Origin: Micromonospora parva
Lineage (GTDB): Bacteria; Actinomycetota; Actinomycetes; Mycobacteriales; Micromonosporaceae
Assembly: GCF_000718515.1 (NCBI RefSeq)
Contig: NZ_JNZS01000030.1
Span: forward strand, 1 to 60,493
Direction of reading: 5' to 3'
Length of the DNA stretch: 60,493 nt
In this document: positions 1 through 7,423 of the stretch, piece by piece
Layout of the letters: each line of letters begins with the position of its first letter
Numbering within the stretch: the stretch's first letter is position 1
Notes under the pieces: model-generated
Seen by the model: only the letters and a program-made list of their open reading frames with translations
The model's database searches: none
What the model was told of the DNA's origin: nothing
Made by a program: the position numbers and the translations under genes

Positions 1-86
1 CCGGCGCCCCCGCCCCCCCCGCCCTGCCCCGCCCCGCCCCCGCCGTCCCGGCGCCGCCCACCCGTCTCCGCGGTCCCGCCTTTCGG
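1..86. other. C-rich low-complexity intergenic stretch at window edge
   Basis: The first ~60 bases are almost pure C/G with C runs broken by single G or T. I see no gene. The stretch precedes a long palindrome and the terminator of the DUF349 gene and is probably the tail of an intergenic region whose left neighbour lies outside the window. Confidence 0.5.
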
Positions 87-166
87 CAAGATCCGCGCAA
101 CATCAGGGATGTTGCTGTCTGTCGGTCGCCGGAGGCAGCAACATCCCTGAACTTGCGCGGATCTTG
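87..166. repeat. Long imperfect palindrome (GATC-family intergenic element A)
   Basis: Two 31-nt arms, 87-117 and 136-166, match as reverse complements at 29 positions around an 18-nt spacer. The outer part reads CAAGATCCGCGCAA, so GATC lies four bases inside the stem end. It sits beyond the 3' end of the DUF349 gene and outside that gene's own terminator (206-237). No T-tract follows. It resembles four other elements in this window at 4187, 35473, 44119 and 60400. Function unknown. Confidence 0.8.
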
Positions 167-205
167 GCCCCCGGCGGCGCGGTGGGGTGTGGGTTGGACA
201 CGCGA

Positions 206-237
206 GAGCCCCCGGTCCCACGAGGGACCGGGGGCTC
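206..237 (-). terminator. Intrinsic-type terminator hairpin of the DUF349 gene
   Basis: A perfect 14-bp stem (206-219 with 224-237) closes an ACGA loop, 14 bp past the stop codon of the minus-strand DUF349 gene. There is no clear U-tract, as is common in high-GC actinobacteria. Confidence 0.75.
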
Positions 238-251
238 CGGACGTCGTCAGC

Positions 252-1460
252 TCAGCCGGCCTGCTCGGCGAGTTGCAGGAACTGCCGCTTGGAGGCGAGG
301 GCCTGCTCAGCCTCCTTGATCCGGCGTGCGTCCCCGGCGCTCTGCGCCCGGGCCAGCCGGTCCTCGGCCTCCGCCACCTGCGCCCGCATCTGGGCGAGCA
401 GCGGGTTGTCCTCCTTGGTGGTGCGACGCCACGCCGAGTCCATCACGTCACGGACCTTGTCGTCGATGGCGCGTAGACGCCGCTCCAGCCCGGCGGCCGC
501 CTCGCGGGGCACCCGACCGGCCTCGTGCCACTGGGCCTGGATCTCCCGCAGCTTGGCCTGGGCGCCCTTCGGGTCGGCGTCGATGTCCAACGCCTCGGCC
601 TCGGCGAGCAGGGCCTGCTTGCGCTCCAGGTTGCCGCGCTGCTCGTTGTCGCGGGCGGAGAAGACCTCGCTGCGTCGGCTGAAGAAGGCGTCCTGGGCAC
701 CCCGGAACCGTTCCCAGAGCTTCTGCTCGGCCTCCTTGGAGGCGCGCGGGGCGGCCTTCCACTGGGTCATCAGGTCCTTGAGCTGGTTTGCCGTGGCGGC
801 CCAGTCGGTGGAGTCCTGAAGCTTCTCCGCTTCGGCGACCAGCTCCTCCTTGACGGTCTGCGCCTGCTTGCGCTGCGAGTCCAGGGAGGCGAAGTGGGCG
901 CCACGGCGGCGGGTGAAGCCGTCCCGGGCGGCGGCGAACCGCTTCCACAGCTCACCGTCGGCCTTCTTGTCGACCCCACGGATGGTCTTCCACTCGTCGA
1001 GGATCTCCTTGAGCCGGTCCCCGGCGGTCTTCCACCCGGTGGACTCGGCGGCCAGCTTCTCGGCCTCCTCGACCAGGGCGGTCTTGCGGGCCAGGGCCTC
1101 GACGCGCGCGGCGTCCCGGGCGGCGCGCGCCTCGCCGGCCTTCTCCTCGGCGAACGTCGCCAGCTTGTCCAGGCGTGCGGCGAGCGCGTCGATGTCGCCG
1201 ACCACGTTGGCCTCGGGCAGCGTGGCGCGGATCCGCCGGATCGTGCTCAACGAGTGCCCGGCATCAGCCGCACCCGACTTGAGCCGTGCCTCGGTCAGGT
1301 CCACCTCGGTGACCAGATCGGCGAAGCGGCGCGCGAAGTGTGCCAGACCTTCCTCCGGCGCACCCGCCTGCCAGGATCCGACCACCCGCTCGCCCTCGGT
1401 GGTCTTGACGTACACGGTGCCGTCCGCGTCCACCCGTCCGAAGGCAGTCCAGTCGCTCAT
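252..1460 (-). CDS. DUF349 domain-containing protein
   Basis: A 402-residue charged, mostly helical protein. After an N-terminal region with a short beta-rich stretch (residues 1-30, including DGTVYVKT), three DUF349 repeats can be seen at about 142-190, 218-268 and 296-345. The first two share a W..A...LK....W spacing followed by LW.RF...D.F..R; the third is degenerate. Much of the sequence between repeats is Ala/Glu/Arg-rich and likely coiled coil. I place the start at ATG 1460 (MSDWTAFG), because the in-frame extension upstream is unlike the family. No signal peptide or membrane segment. Family role is unclear. It corresponds by position and type to M. tuberculosis Rv2731 (recalled), which also lies near miaA/dapF. 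Confidence 0.85.
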   Translation of the reverse strand: MSDWTAFGRVDADGTVYVKTTEGERVVGSWQAGAPEEGLAHFARRFADLVTEVDLTEARLKSGAADAGHSLSTIRRIRATLPEANVVGDIDALAARLDKLATFAEEKAGEARAARDAARVEALARKTALVEEAEKLAAESTGWKTAGDRLKEILDEWKTIRGVDKKADGELWKRFAAARDGFTRRRGAHFASLDSQRKQAQTVKEELVAEAEKLQDSTDWAATANQLKDLMTQWKAAPRASKEAEQKLWERFRGAQDAFFSRRSEVFSARDNEQRGNLERKQALLAEAEALDIDADPKGAQAKLREIQAQWHEAGRVPREAAAGLERRLRAIDDKVRDVMDSAWRRTTKEDNPLLAQMRAQVAEAEDRLARAQSAGDARRIKEAEQALASKRQFLQLAEQAG

Positions 1461-1649
1461 GTGCCCATCCTCGTTCTCCCGGCGTCGAGGGAACGAACCC
1501 CCGTCGCCGCCACGGCGCAGCCAAGTTACTTCCGGCATTGTCACAGGTCTCACCCGGTCCGCGTCGAGCGCCTATCGCCGACCGTGACCATACGGTGTCC
1601 TAGGGGCCGAATGACCGGATCGGCGCGGAGACGCACCGGGGATTCCCGC

Positions 1650-1655
1650 TACGGT
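1650..1655 (+). promoter_or_regulatory. Leaderless -10 element (TACGGT)
   Basis: TANNNT motif ending 6 nt before the GTG start at 1662, with no Shine-Dalgarno in between, so transcription probably begins at or next to the start codon. Confidence 0.55.
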
Positions 1656-1661
1656 GACAGG

Positions 1662-2378
1662 GTGCCACTGGTCGCCGCCGCCGTCTGCCCGCATCCGCCC
1701 CTGCTCGTGCCCGAGGTGGCCGGGTCAGCGGCCCCCGAGCTGGACGATCTGCGGGCGGCCTGTGACACCGCCGTACGCCGGCTGTTGGCCACCGATCCGG
1801 ACATCGTGGTGCTGCTGGGCACCGGCCCGGTGACCGGCCCGATCCGCACCCCGGCGACCGGGTCCCTCCAGCCCTGGGGCGTCGACCTGGACGTGCCGCT
1901 GGTGCCCGGCCAGCCCGACCGGGGCGCGGTGCTGCCGTTGAGCCTGACCATCGGCGCGTGGCTGCTGAGTCGCCACAACCCTCGGGTCCCGGTGACCGCC
2001 GTGCAGGTGGCCACCGACGCCGGCCCGGCCGAGCTGGCCGCGCTCGCCGAGCAGGTCGACGCCGCGGGTGACCGGGTGGCGGCGCTGGTGCTGGGGGACG
2101 GGTCGGCCTGCCGGGGAGAGAAGGCACCCGGGTACGACGACGCGCGTGCCCTCCCGTACGACCAGGGGGTTGCCGCGGCGCTGGCCGTCGCGGACCTGGA
2201 CGCCCTGGTCGACCTCGACCCGGTGGTGTCGGCGGAGCTGAAGGCCGCCGGTCGCGCCTCCTGGCAGGTGCTGGCCGGCGCGGCCCGCGCGGCCGGCTCA
2301 CCGTGGCGCGGCGAGTTGCTGCACGACTCCGTCCCCTACGGTGTGGCCTACTTCGTGGCGTCCTGGGAGCGGGCGTGA
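1662..2378 (+). CDS. Class III extradiol dioxygenase subunit B-like protein
   Basis: A 238-residue protein beginning VPLVAAAVCPHPPLLVPEV. The CPHPPLL stretch near the N-terminus matches the metal-ligand region of LigB-type (class III) extradiol ring-cleavage dioxygenases, and it is alpha/beta throughout. No aromatic pathway genes surround it, so the substrate is unknown and a true dioxygenase activity is not shown. The GTG at 1662 is preferred because a TANNNT box lies 6 nt upstream and the longer open frame upstream is the antisense of the DUF349 gene. The stop overlaps the GTG of miaA (GTGA), so the two are translationally coupled. The same pairing with miaA is widespread in actinobacteria (Rv2728c in M. 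tuberculosis, recalled). Confidence 0.8.
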   Translation: MPLVAAAVCPHPPLLVPEVAGSAAPELDDLRAACDTAVRRLLATDPDIVVLLGTGPVTGPIRTPATGSLQPWGVDLDVPLVPGQPDRGAVLPLSLTIGAWLLSRHNPRVPVTAVQVATDAGPAELAALAEQVDAAGDRVAALVLGDGSACRGEKAPGYDDARALPYDQGVAAALAVADLDALVDLDPVVSAELKAAGRASWQVLAGAARAAGSPWRGELLHDSVPYGVAYFVASWERA

Positions 2379-3289
2379 CCAGCGGCACGGTCGTCGCGGT
2401 GGTCGGCCCGACGGCGGCCGGCAAGTCGGCGCTGAGCATCGCGTTGGCGCACGCCCTGGACGGGGAGGTGGTCAACGCCGACTCGATGCAGCTCTACCGG
2501 GGCATGGACATCGGCACCGCCAAGCTGACAGTCGCCGAGCGGGACGGTGTACCGCATCACCTGCTGGACATCTGGGAGGTCACCGAGCCGGCGAGCGTGG
2601 CGGAGTACCAGCGGCTGGCGCGCGCGGCGGTGGACGACATCCTGTCCCGGGGGCGGGTGCCGCTGCTCGTCGGTGGCTCCGGGCTGTACGTGCGGGCGGT
2701 GCTGGAGCGCTTCGAGTTCCCGGGCACCGACGCGGCGTTGCGGGAGCGGCTGGAACGGGAGTTGGCAGAGGTCGGCCCGGCCCCGCTGTACGCGCGGCTG
2801 CGCGCCGCCGACCCGGCCGCCGCCGAGAGCATCCTGCCGGGTAACGGGCGTCGGATCGTGCGGGCCCTGGAGGTGATCGAGTTGACCGGCGCGCCGTTCG
2901 CCGCGTCGCTGCCGCAGCCCACGCCGTACTACCCGTCGGTGCAGCTCGGCGTCGACCTGGACACCGGGCTGCTGGACGAGCGGATCGCGCTGCGGGTGGA
3001 CCGGATGTGGGCCGACGGCCTGGTGCCCGAGACCCGTGAGCTGGTCGGGCACGGGCTGCCCGAGGGGCGCACGGCGAGTCGGGCGCTCGGCTACCAGCAG
3101 GTGCTGCGCATGCTGGCCGGCGAGTTGACCGAGGCGCAGGCGCACGACGAGACGGTCCGGGCCACCCGGCGCTTCGTCCGCCGGCAGCGGTCCTGGTTCC
3201 GGCGCGACCCGCGCATCCACTGGCTGGACTCGACGACCCCGGACCTGATCGGGGCCGCCCTGCGCCTGGTGCCGGCCGAGACGCGATAA
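2375..3289 (+). CDS. miaA: tRNA dimethylallyltransferase MiaA
   Basis: A 304-residue cytoplasmic enzyme that transfers a dimethylallyl group to N6 of A37 in tRNAs reading UNN codons. The sequence shows the P-loop GPTAAGKSA near residue 10, the substrate motif DSMQLYRGMDIGTAK (~36-50), VGGSGLYVRA (~100), and the conserved ALGYQQ helix (~238) with a basic C-terminal RRFVRRQRSWFRRD stretch. Length is normal. The start is GTG 2375, overlapping the upstream stop by four bases. dapF follows 7 bp later, so the three genes read as one operon, with an extra possible promoter at the end of miaA. The dimethylallyl donor comes from the MEP pathway, whose first gene, dxs, is at the other end of the window. 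Confidence 0.97.
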   Translation: MTSGTVVAVVGPTAAGKSALSIALAHALDGEVVNADSMQLYRGMDIGTAKLTVAERDGVPHHLLDIWEVTEPASVAEYQRLARAAVDDILSRGRVPLLVGGSGLYVRAVLERFEFPGTDAALRERLERELAEVGPAPLYARLRAADPAAAESILPGNGRRIVRALEVIELTGAPFAASLPQPTPYYPSVQLGVDLDTGLLDERIALRVDRMWADGLVPETRELVGHGLPEGRTASRALGYQQVLRMLAGELTEAQAHDETVRATRRFVRRQRSWFRRDPRIHWLDSTTPDLIGAALRLVPAETR

Positions 3290-3290
3290 T
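3285..3290 (+). promoter_or_regulatory. Possible internal -10 element for dapF (GATAAT)
   Basis: GATAAT overlaps the TAA stop of miaA and ends 6 nt before the GTG start of dapF. The spacing is that of a leaderless promoter, so dapF may be transcribed on its own as well as from the miaA operon. Confidence 0.4.
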
Positions 3291-3296
3291 GGTGCG

Positions 3297-4142
3297 GTGG
3301 AGTTCACCAAGGGCCACGGCACCGGCAACGACTTCGTCCTCCTTCCCGACCCGGACGGTCAGCTCGACCTGACCCCGGAGCTGGTCGCGGCGCTCTGCGA
3401 CCGGCGTCGGGGCATCGGCGCGGACGGCGTACTACGGGTGGTCCGCGCGGCCAAGCATCCGGACGGCGCGGGGTTGGCCGGCGAAGCCGAGTGGTTCATG
3501 GACTACTGGAACGCCGACGGCTCGTTCGCCGAGATGTGCGGCAACGGCGCCCGGGTCTTCGTGCGCTACCTGCTCGACACCGGGCTGGCCACGCCCGCCG
3601 GCGCGGCGCTGCCGGTGGCCACCCGGGCCGGCGTCGTGCGCGCGCTCGTCGAGGGCGACGCCGTCTCCGTCGAGATGCGCCGACCCCGGGTGTACGACGA
3701 GTCGGCCGCCACCCTCGGCGGGCTGACCCTGACCGGCGCGATGGTGGACGTCGGCAACCCGCACCTGGTCTGCGTCCTGCCGGCCGGCGTGGAGCTGTCG
3801 ACGCTGGACCTCACCAGGGCCCCCGGGTACGACCCGGCGGTCTTCCCGAGCGGGGTGAACGTGGAGTTCATCGTGGCGGGCGACCCGGTCGACGGCACCG
3901 ACGGGCACACGGTGATGCGGGTGTACGAGCGCGGCAGCGCCGAGACGCTGTCCTGCGGCACGGGTGCCTGCGCGGTGGGCGCGGTGGCCCTGCGCGACCT
4001 CGGCCGGGATACCGGAGTGGTAGCTGTCGACGTGCCCGGCGGCCGCCTCACGGTGACCGTCACCGAGAACTCGTGCTGGCTCTCCGGCCCGGCCGTGCTG
4101 GTAGCCACCGGCGACATCAACCCCACCGCCCTGCACCCCTAA
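3297..4142 (+). CDS. dapF: Diaminopimelate epimerase DapF
   Basis: A 281-residue enzyme converting LL-diaminopimelate to meso-diaminopimelate for lysine and peptidoglycan synthesis. Both active-site cysteines are present in canonical contexts: C81 in EMCGNGARVF and C220 in LSCGTGACA. The N-terminal FTKGHGTGNDFV motif and the WNADGS element are also intact. Start is GTG 3297, just after the miaA stop; there is no Shine-Dalgarno, but a GATAAT lies 6 nt upstream. The gene ends 127 bp from the convergent malic enzyme gene, with a GATC-family palindrome between them. Confidence 0.97.
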   Translation: MEFTKGHGTGNDFVLLPDPDGQLDLTPELVAALCDRRRGIGADGVLRVVRAAKHPDGAGLAGEAEWFMDYWNADGSFAEMCGNGARVFVRYLLDTGLATPAGAALPVATRAGVVRALVEGDAVSVEMRRPRVYDESAATLGGLTLTGAMVDVGNPHLVCVLPAGVELSTLDLTRAPGYDPAVFPSGVNVEFIVAGDPVDGTDGHTVMRVYERGSAETLSCGTGACAVGAVALRDLGRDTGVVAVDVPGGRLTVTVTENSCWLSGPAVLVATGDINPTALHP

Positions 4143-4186
4143 CGCCAACACGCCTCACCTGACGCCGGTCCTGCCCCACCGTTGTT

Positions 4187-4240
4187 GATCAAGAGGTTTG
4201 CGTCGGATTTCGCGTCGTTCCTGACGCAAATCTCTTGATC
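4187..4240. repeat. GATC-family palindrome B at the dapF/malic enzyme junction
   Basis: 20-nt arms, 4187-4206 and 4221-4240, form a stem starting GATCAAGAGGTTTGCGTC with a 14-nt spacer; the two mismatches would be G-U pairs in RNA. Almost the same sequence recurs at 35473-35534. It lies in the middle of a convergent gap and may act as a two-way terminator, though no T-tract is present. Confidence 0.85.
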
Positions 4241-4268
4241 ACCAGCGTGGGTGGGGGTGGGTGCGGGG

Positions 4269-5735
4269 TTAGGGGGTGGCGCTGGCGTTGGCGGCGATCT
4301 CGGGGAGGTCGGCGGGGCCGGGGTCGGCGGCGGGGAGCGGGCTGGGGTTGTGCGCGGCGGCGCGGACGGCGGCGGCGACCGCCGGGGCGACCCGGGAGTC
4401 GAAGACGCTCGGCACGATCACCGTCGGGTTGATCTTGTCCTCGCCGACGACGTCCGCGATGGCCTGGGCCGCCGCGATGGCCATCTCCTCGGTGAACTCC
4501 TCGGCGTGCGCGTCCAGCATGCCGCGGAACACCCCGGGGAACGCGAGCACGTTGTTGATCTGGTTCGGCTGGTCCGAGCGGCCGGTGGCGACCACTGCGG
4601 CGTGCTTGCGCGCCTCCCGGGGGTCGACCTCCGGGTCCGGGTTCGCGAGGGCGAAGACGATCGAGTCCTTCGCCATCTGGGCGATGTCGTCGCCGGTGAG
4701 CAGGTTCGGCGCGCTGACCCCGATGAACACGTCGGCACCCCGGATCGCGCCGGGCAGGTCGCCGGAGTAGTTCTCCTTGTTGGTGTTCTCCGCCAGCCAC
4801 TGCCAGGCCGAGTTGAGCCCGGTGAGCCCACGGTGCAGGGCGCCCTCCCGGTCGTACGCGATGATGTCGCCGACGCCCTGGCGCAGCAGCAGCTTCATGA
4901 TCGCGGTGCCGGCCGCGCCGGCCCCGGAGACGACCACCCGGACGTCCTGGAGCTGCTTGCCCACCACCCGCAGCGCGTTGGTGAGCGCGGCCAGCACGCA
5001 GATCGCGGTGCCGTGCTGGTCGTCGTGGAAGACCGGGATGTCCAGCGCCTCGCGCAGCCGGGCCTCGATCTCGAAGCAGCGCGGCGCGGCGATGTCCTCC
5101 AGGTTGATACCGCCGTACGCCGGCGCGATCGCCTTGACGATCTGCACGATCTCGTCGGTGTCCTGGGTGTCCAGCACCACCGGCCAGGCGTCCACCCCGC
5201 CGAAGCGCTTGAACAGCGCCGCCTTGCCCTCCATCACCGGCAGCGACGCGGCCGGGCCGAGGTTGCCCAGGCCGAGCACCGCCGAGCCGTCGCTGACCAC
5301 CGCGACGGTGTTGCGCTTGATGGTCAGTCGCCGGGCGTCGGCCGGGTTCTCGGCGATCGCCATGCAGACCCGGGCCACCCCCGGCGTGTACGCGCGGGAC
5401 AACTCGTCGCGGTTGCGCAGCGCGACCTTCGAGGTCACCTCGATCTTGCCGCCCAGGTGCAGCAGGAACGTCCGGTCCGACACCTTGCGCACGTCCACGC
5501 CGTCCAGCGCGGTCAGCGCGTCGACCACCTGGTCGGCGTGACCGGCGTCGGCGGTGTCGCAGGTCAGGTCGACGATCACGTTGGTCGGGTCCGAGTCCAC
5601 CACGTCCAGCGCCGTGACGATCGCCCCGGCCTCGCCGACGGAGGTGGTGAGCCGGCCGATCGAGGACGCGTCCGCGGTCACGGCGATCCGGATGGTGATC
5701 GAAAATCCGGCGCTGGGCAGTCGGGTGATGGCCAC
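4269..5735 (-). CDS. NAD-dependent malic enzyme with N-terminal ACT domain
   Basis: A 488-residue enzyme for oxidative decarboxylation of malate to pyruvate. Residues ~1-85 form an ACT-like domain (FSITIRIAV...IGRLTTSVGEAGAIVTALD), typical of actinobacterial malic enzymes and a likely ligand-binding regulatory unit. The catalytic part has the malic signature SRAYTPGVARVC, the metal-binding FHDDQHGTA, and the dinucleotide motif VVSGAGAAGTA. NAD rather than NADP is inferred from the family. Start GTG 5735 is set by a GGAGGG Shine-Dalgarno; the upstream in-frame ATG has none. The Ala/Pro-rich C-terminus is probably disordered. The gene is divergent from hflX. Confidence 0.93.
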   Translation of the reverse strand: MAITRLPSAGFSITIRIAVTADASSIGRLTTSVGEAGAIVTALDVVDSDPTNVIVDLTCDTADAGHADQVVDALTALDGVDVRKVSDRTFLLHLGGKIEVTSKVALRNRDELSRAYTPGVARVCMAIAENPADARRLTIKRNTVAVVSDGSAVLGLGNLGPAASLPVMEGKAALFKRFGGVDAWPVVLDTQDTDEIVQIVKAIAPAYGGINLEDIAAPRCFEIEARLREALDIPVFHDDQHGTAICVLAALTNALRVVGKQLQDVRVVVSGAGAAGTAIMKLLLRQGVGDIIAYDREGALHRGLTGLNSAWQWLAENTNKENYSGDLPGAIRGADVFIGVSAPNLLTGDDIAQMAKDSIVFALANPDPEVDPREARKHAAVVATGRSDQPNQINNVLAFPGVFRGMLDAHAEEFTEEMAIAAAQAIADVVGEDKINPTVIVPSVFDSRVAPAVAAAVRAAAHNPSPLPAADPGPADLPEIAANASATP

Positions 5736-5824
5736 GGGATCCCTCCGTAACGGCTGTGCGGCCGATCGGCCGCCGCCCGCATTTCTACCGGGTTGTCGGT
5801 GCCGACCAGCATTCGCCCCCACTT

Positions 5825-5852
5825 TTGGCGACCTTCACCATGGGCATATAGC
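5825..5852 (+). promoter_or_regulatory. Possible hflX promoter
   Basis: TTGGCG at 5825-5830 and TATAGC at 5847-5852, separated by 16 bp, lie in the 183-bp gap between the divergent malic enzyme gene and hflX. This gap is distinctly less GC-rich than its surroundings. Assignment is by eye only. Confidence 0.4.
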
Positions 5853-5918
5853 AGGTGCGTTCGGCGTTGTGTCATGTCAGGATTACGTTCTACTTATCAA
5901 AACGGACAGGAGAACCGC

Positions 5919-7373
5919 TTGCGAGACCAGGAGAGCTTTGTCCCCGTCGAGGACGAGCTCGACGACGTCACCACCGGCGAGATGGAGCTGTCGGAGCGGC
6001 AGTCACTCCGACGCGTCCCGGGCCTGTCAACCGAGCTCACCGACGTCACCGAGGTGGAATACCGCCAGCTGCGGTTGGAGCGGGTCGTCCTGGTGGGCGT
6101 CTGGACCGAAGGCACAGTCACCGACGCGGAGAATTCCCTGACCGAGCTGGCCGCGCTGGCCGAGACCGCCGGTTCGCAGGTGCTCGAAGGGCTCATCCAG
6201 CGGCGGACCCGACCCGACCCGGCCACGTACATCGGCCGCGGCAAGGTCGACGACCTGGGCGCTGTGGTGCTCTCCACCGGCGCCGACACCGTCATCTGTG
6301 ACGGTGAGTTGTCCCCGTCGCAGCTGCGCAACCTGGAGCAGCGCACCAAGGTCAAGGTTGTCGACCGAACGGCGCTGATTCTGGACATCTTCGCCCAGCA
6401 CGCCAAGAGCAAGGAAGGTAAGGCGCAGGTCGAGCTGGCCCAGCTCGAATACCTGCTGCCCCGACTTCGCGGTTGGGGTGAGACGCTCTCCCGCCAGACC
6501 GGTGGTTCCGGCCGGGGCGGCGGCGCCGGCGGCGGTGTGGGTGTTCGTGGTCCCGGTGAGACCAAGCTGGAGACCGACCGGCGGCGCATCCGTCACCGCA
6601 TCTCCCGGCTGCGTCGCGAGATCAAGAGCATGAAGACGGTACGCGTGACCAAGCGCGCCCGGCGTTCCCGCAACGCCGTTCCCGCGGTCGCCATCGCCGG
6701 CTACACCAACGCCGGCAAGTCCAGCCTGCTCAACCGCCTGACCGGCGCGGGCGTCCTGGTGGAGAACGCGCTGTTCGCCACGCTGGACCCGACGACCCGA
6801 AAGGCCACCGCCTCGGACGGTCGGCTCTACACCCTCTCCGACACTGTCGGCTTCGTCCGGCACCTGCCGCACCAGATCGTCGAGGCGTTCCGCTCGACGC
6901 TGGAGGAGGTCGCCGAGGCGGATCTGGTGGTGCACGTCGTCGACGGCACCCACCCGGATCCGGAGGAGCAGGTCCGGGCGGTGCACGAGGTGCTCGCCGA
7001 GGTGGGCGCGGACCGGCTGCCCGAGCTGTTGGTGGTCAACAAGACCGACGCCGCCGACGAGGACACGCTGCTGCGGCTCAAGCGGCTGTGGCCGGACGCG
7101 ATCTTCGTGTCCGCGTACTCCGGTCGGGGCATGGACGAGCTGCGCGCGGCGATCGAGGAGCGGCTGCCGAGCCCGGCCGTGGAGGTCCGGGCCGTGCTGC
7201 CGTACGACCGGGGTGACCTGGTGGCTCGGGCGCACCGCACGGGTGAGGTGCTCAGCACTGCGCACCTGCCGGAGGGCACCCTGCTGCATGTGCGTGTCGG
7301 CGCGGAGTTGGCGGCGGAGCTGGCGGCGTTCGACGTGGAACGGCAGGAGCAGGTGGCCGGCAGCCGGTCCTGA
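5919..7373 (+). CDS. hflX: GTPase HflX
   Basis: A 484-residue ribosome-associated GTPase of the OBG-HflX group, known elsewhere to split or rescue stalled ribosomes. The N-terminal HflX domain (~25-200) ends in a glycine-rich loop and a GPGETKLETDRR motif; the G domain shows G1 GYTNAGKSS (~265), DPTTRKA switch I, G3 DTVGFV and G4 NKTD. I choose TTG 5919 (LRDQESFV) because an ACAGGAGA Shine-Dalgarno lies just upstream and the protein then begins as its relatives do; ATG 5868 would add 17 residues without an SD. The last ~75 residues form a small C-terminal domain. Divergent from malic enzyme. Confidence 0.94.
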   Translation: MRDQESFVPVEDELDDVTTGEMELSERQSLRRVPGLSTELTDVTEVEYRQLRLERVVLVGVWTEGTVTDAENSLTELAALAETAGSQVLEGLIQRRTRPDPATYIGRGKVDDLGAVVLSTGADTVICDGELSPSQLRNLEQRTKVKVVDRTALILDIFAQHAKSKEGKAQVELAQLEYLLPRLRGWGETLSRQTGGSGRGGGAGGGVGVRGPGETKLETDRRRIRHRISRLRREIKSMKTVRVTKRARRSRNAVPAVAIAGYTNAGKSSLLNRLTGAGVLVENALFATLDPTTRKATASDGRLYTLSDTVGFVRHLPHQIVEAFRSTLEEVAEADLVVHVVDGTHPDPEEQVRAVHEVLAEVGADRLPELLVVNKTDAADEDTLLRLKRLWPDAIFVSAYSGRGMDELRAAIEERLPSPAVEVRAVLPYDRGDLVARAHRTGEVLSTAHLPEGTLLHVRVGAELAAELAAFDVERQEQVAGSRS

Positions 7374-7423
7374 CCGGCCACGGCGTCATCCACTGGAAAC
7401 GCGCGGCATGCGACACTGGCCGA

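Noticed and set aside
525..1661. N-terminal extension of the dioxygenase-like frame to 525
   Set aside because: It is antisense to the DUF349 gene; the GTG at 1662 has a TANNNT promoter and matches relatives in length.
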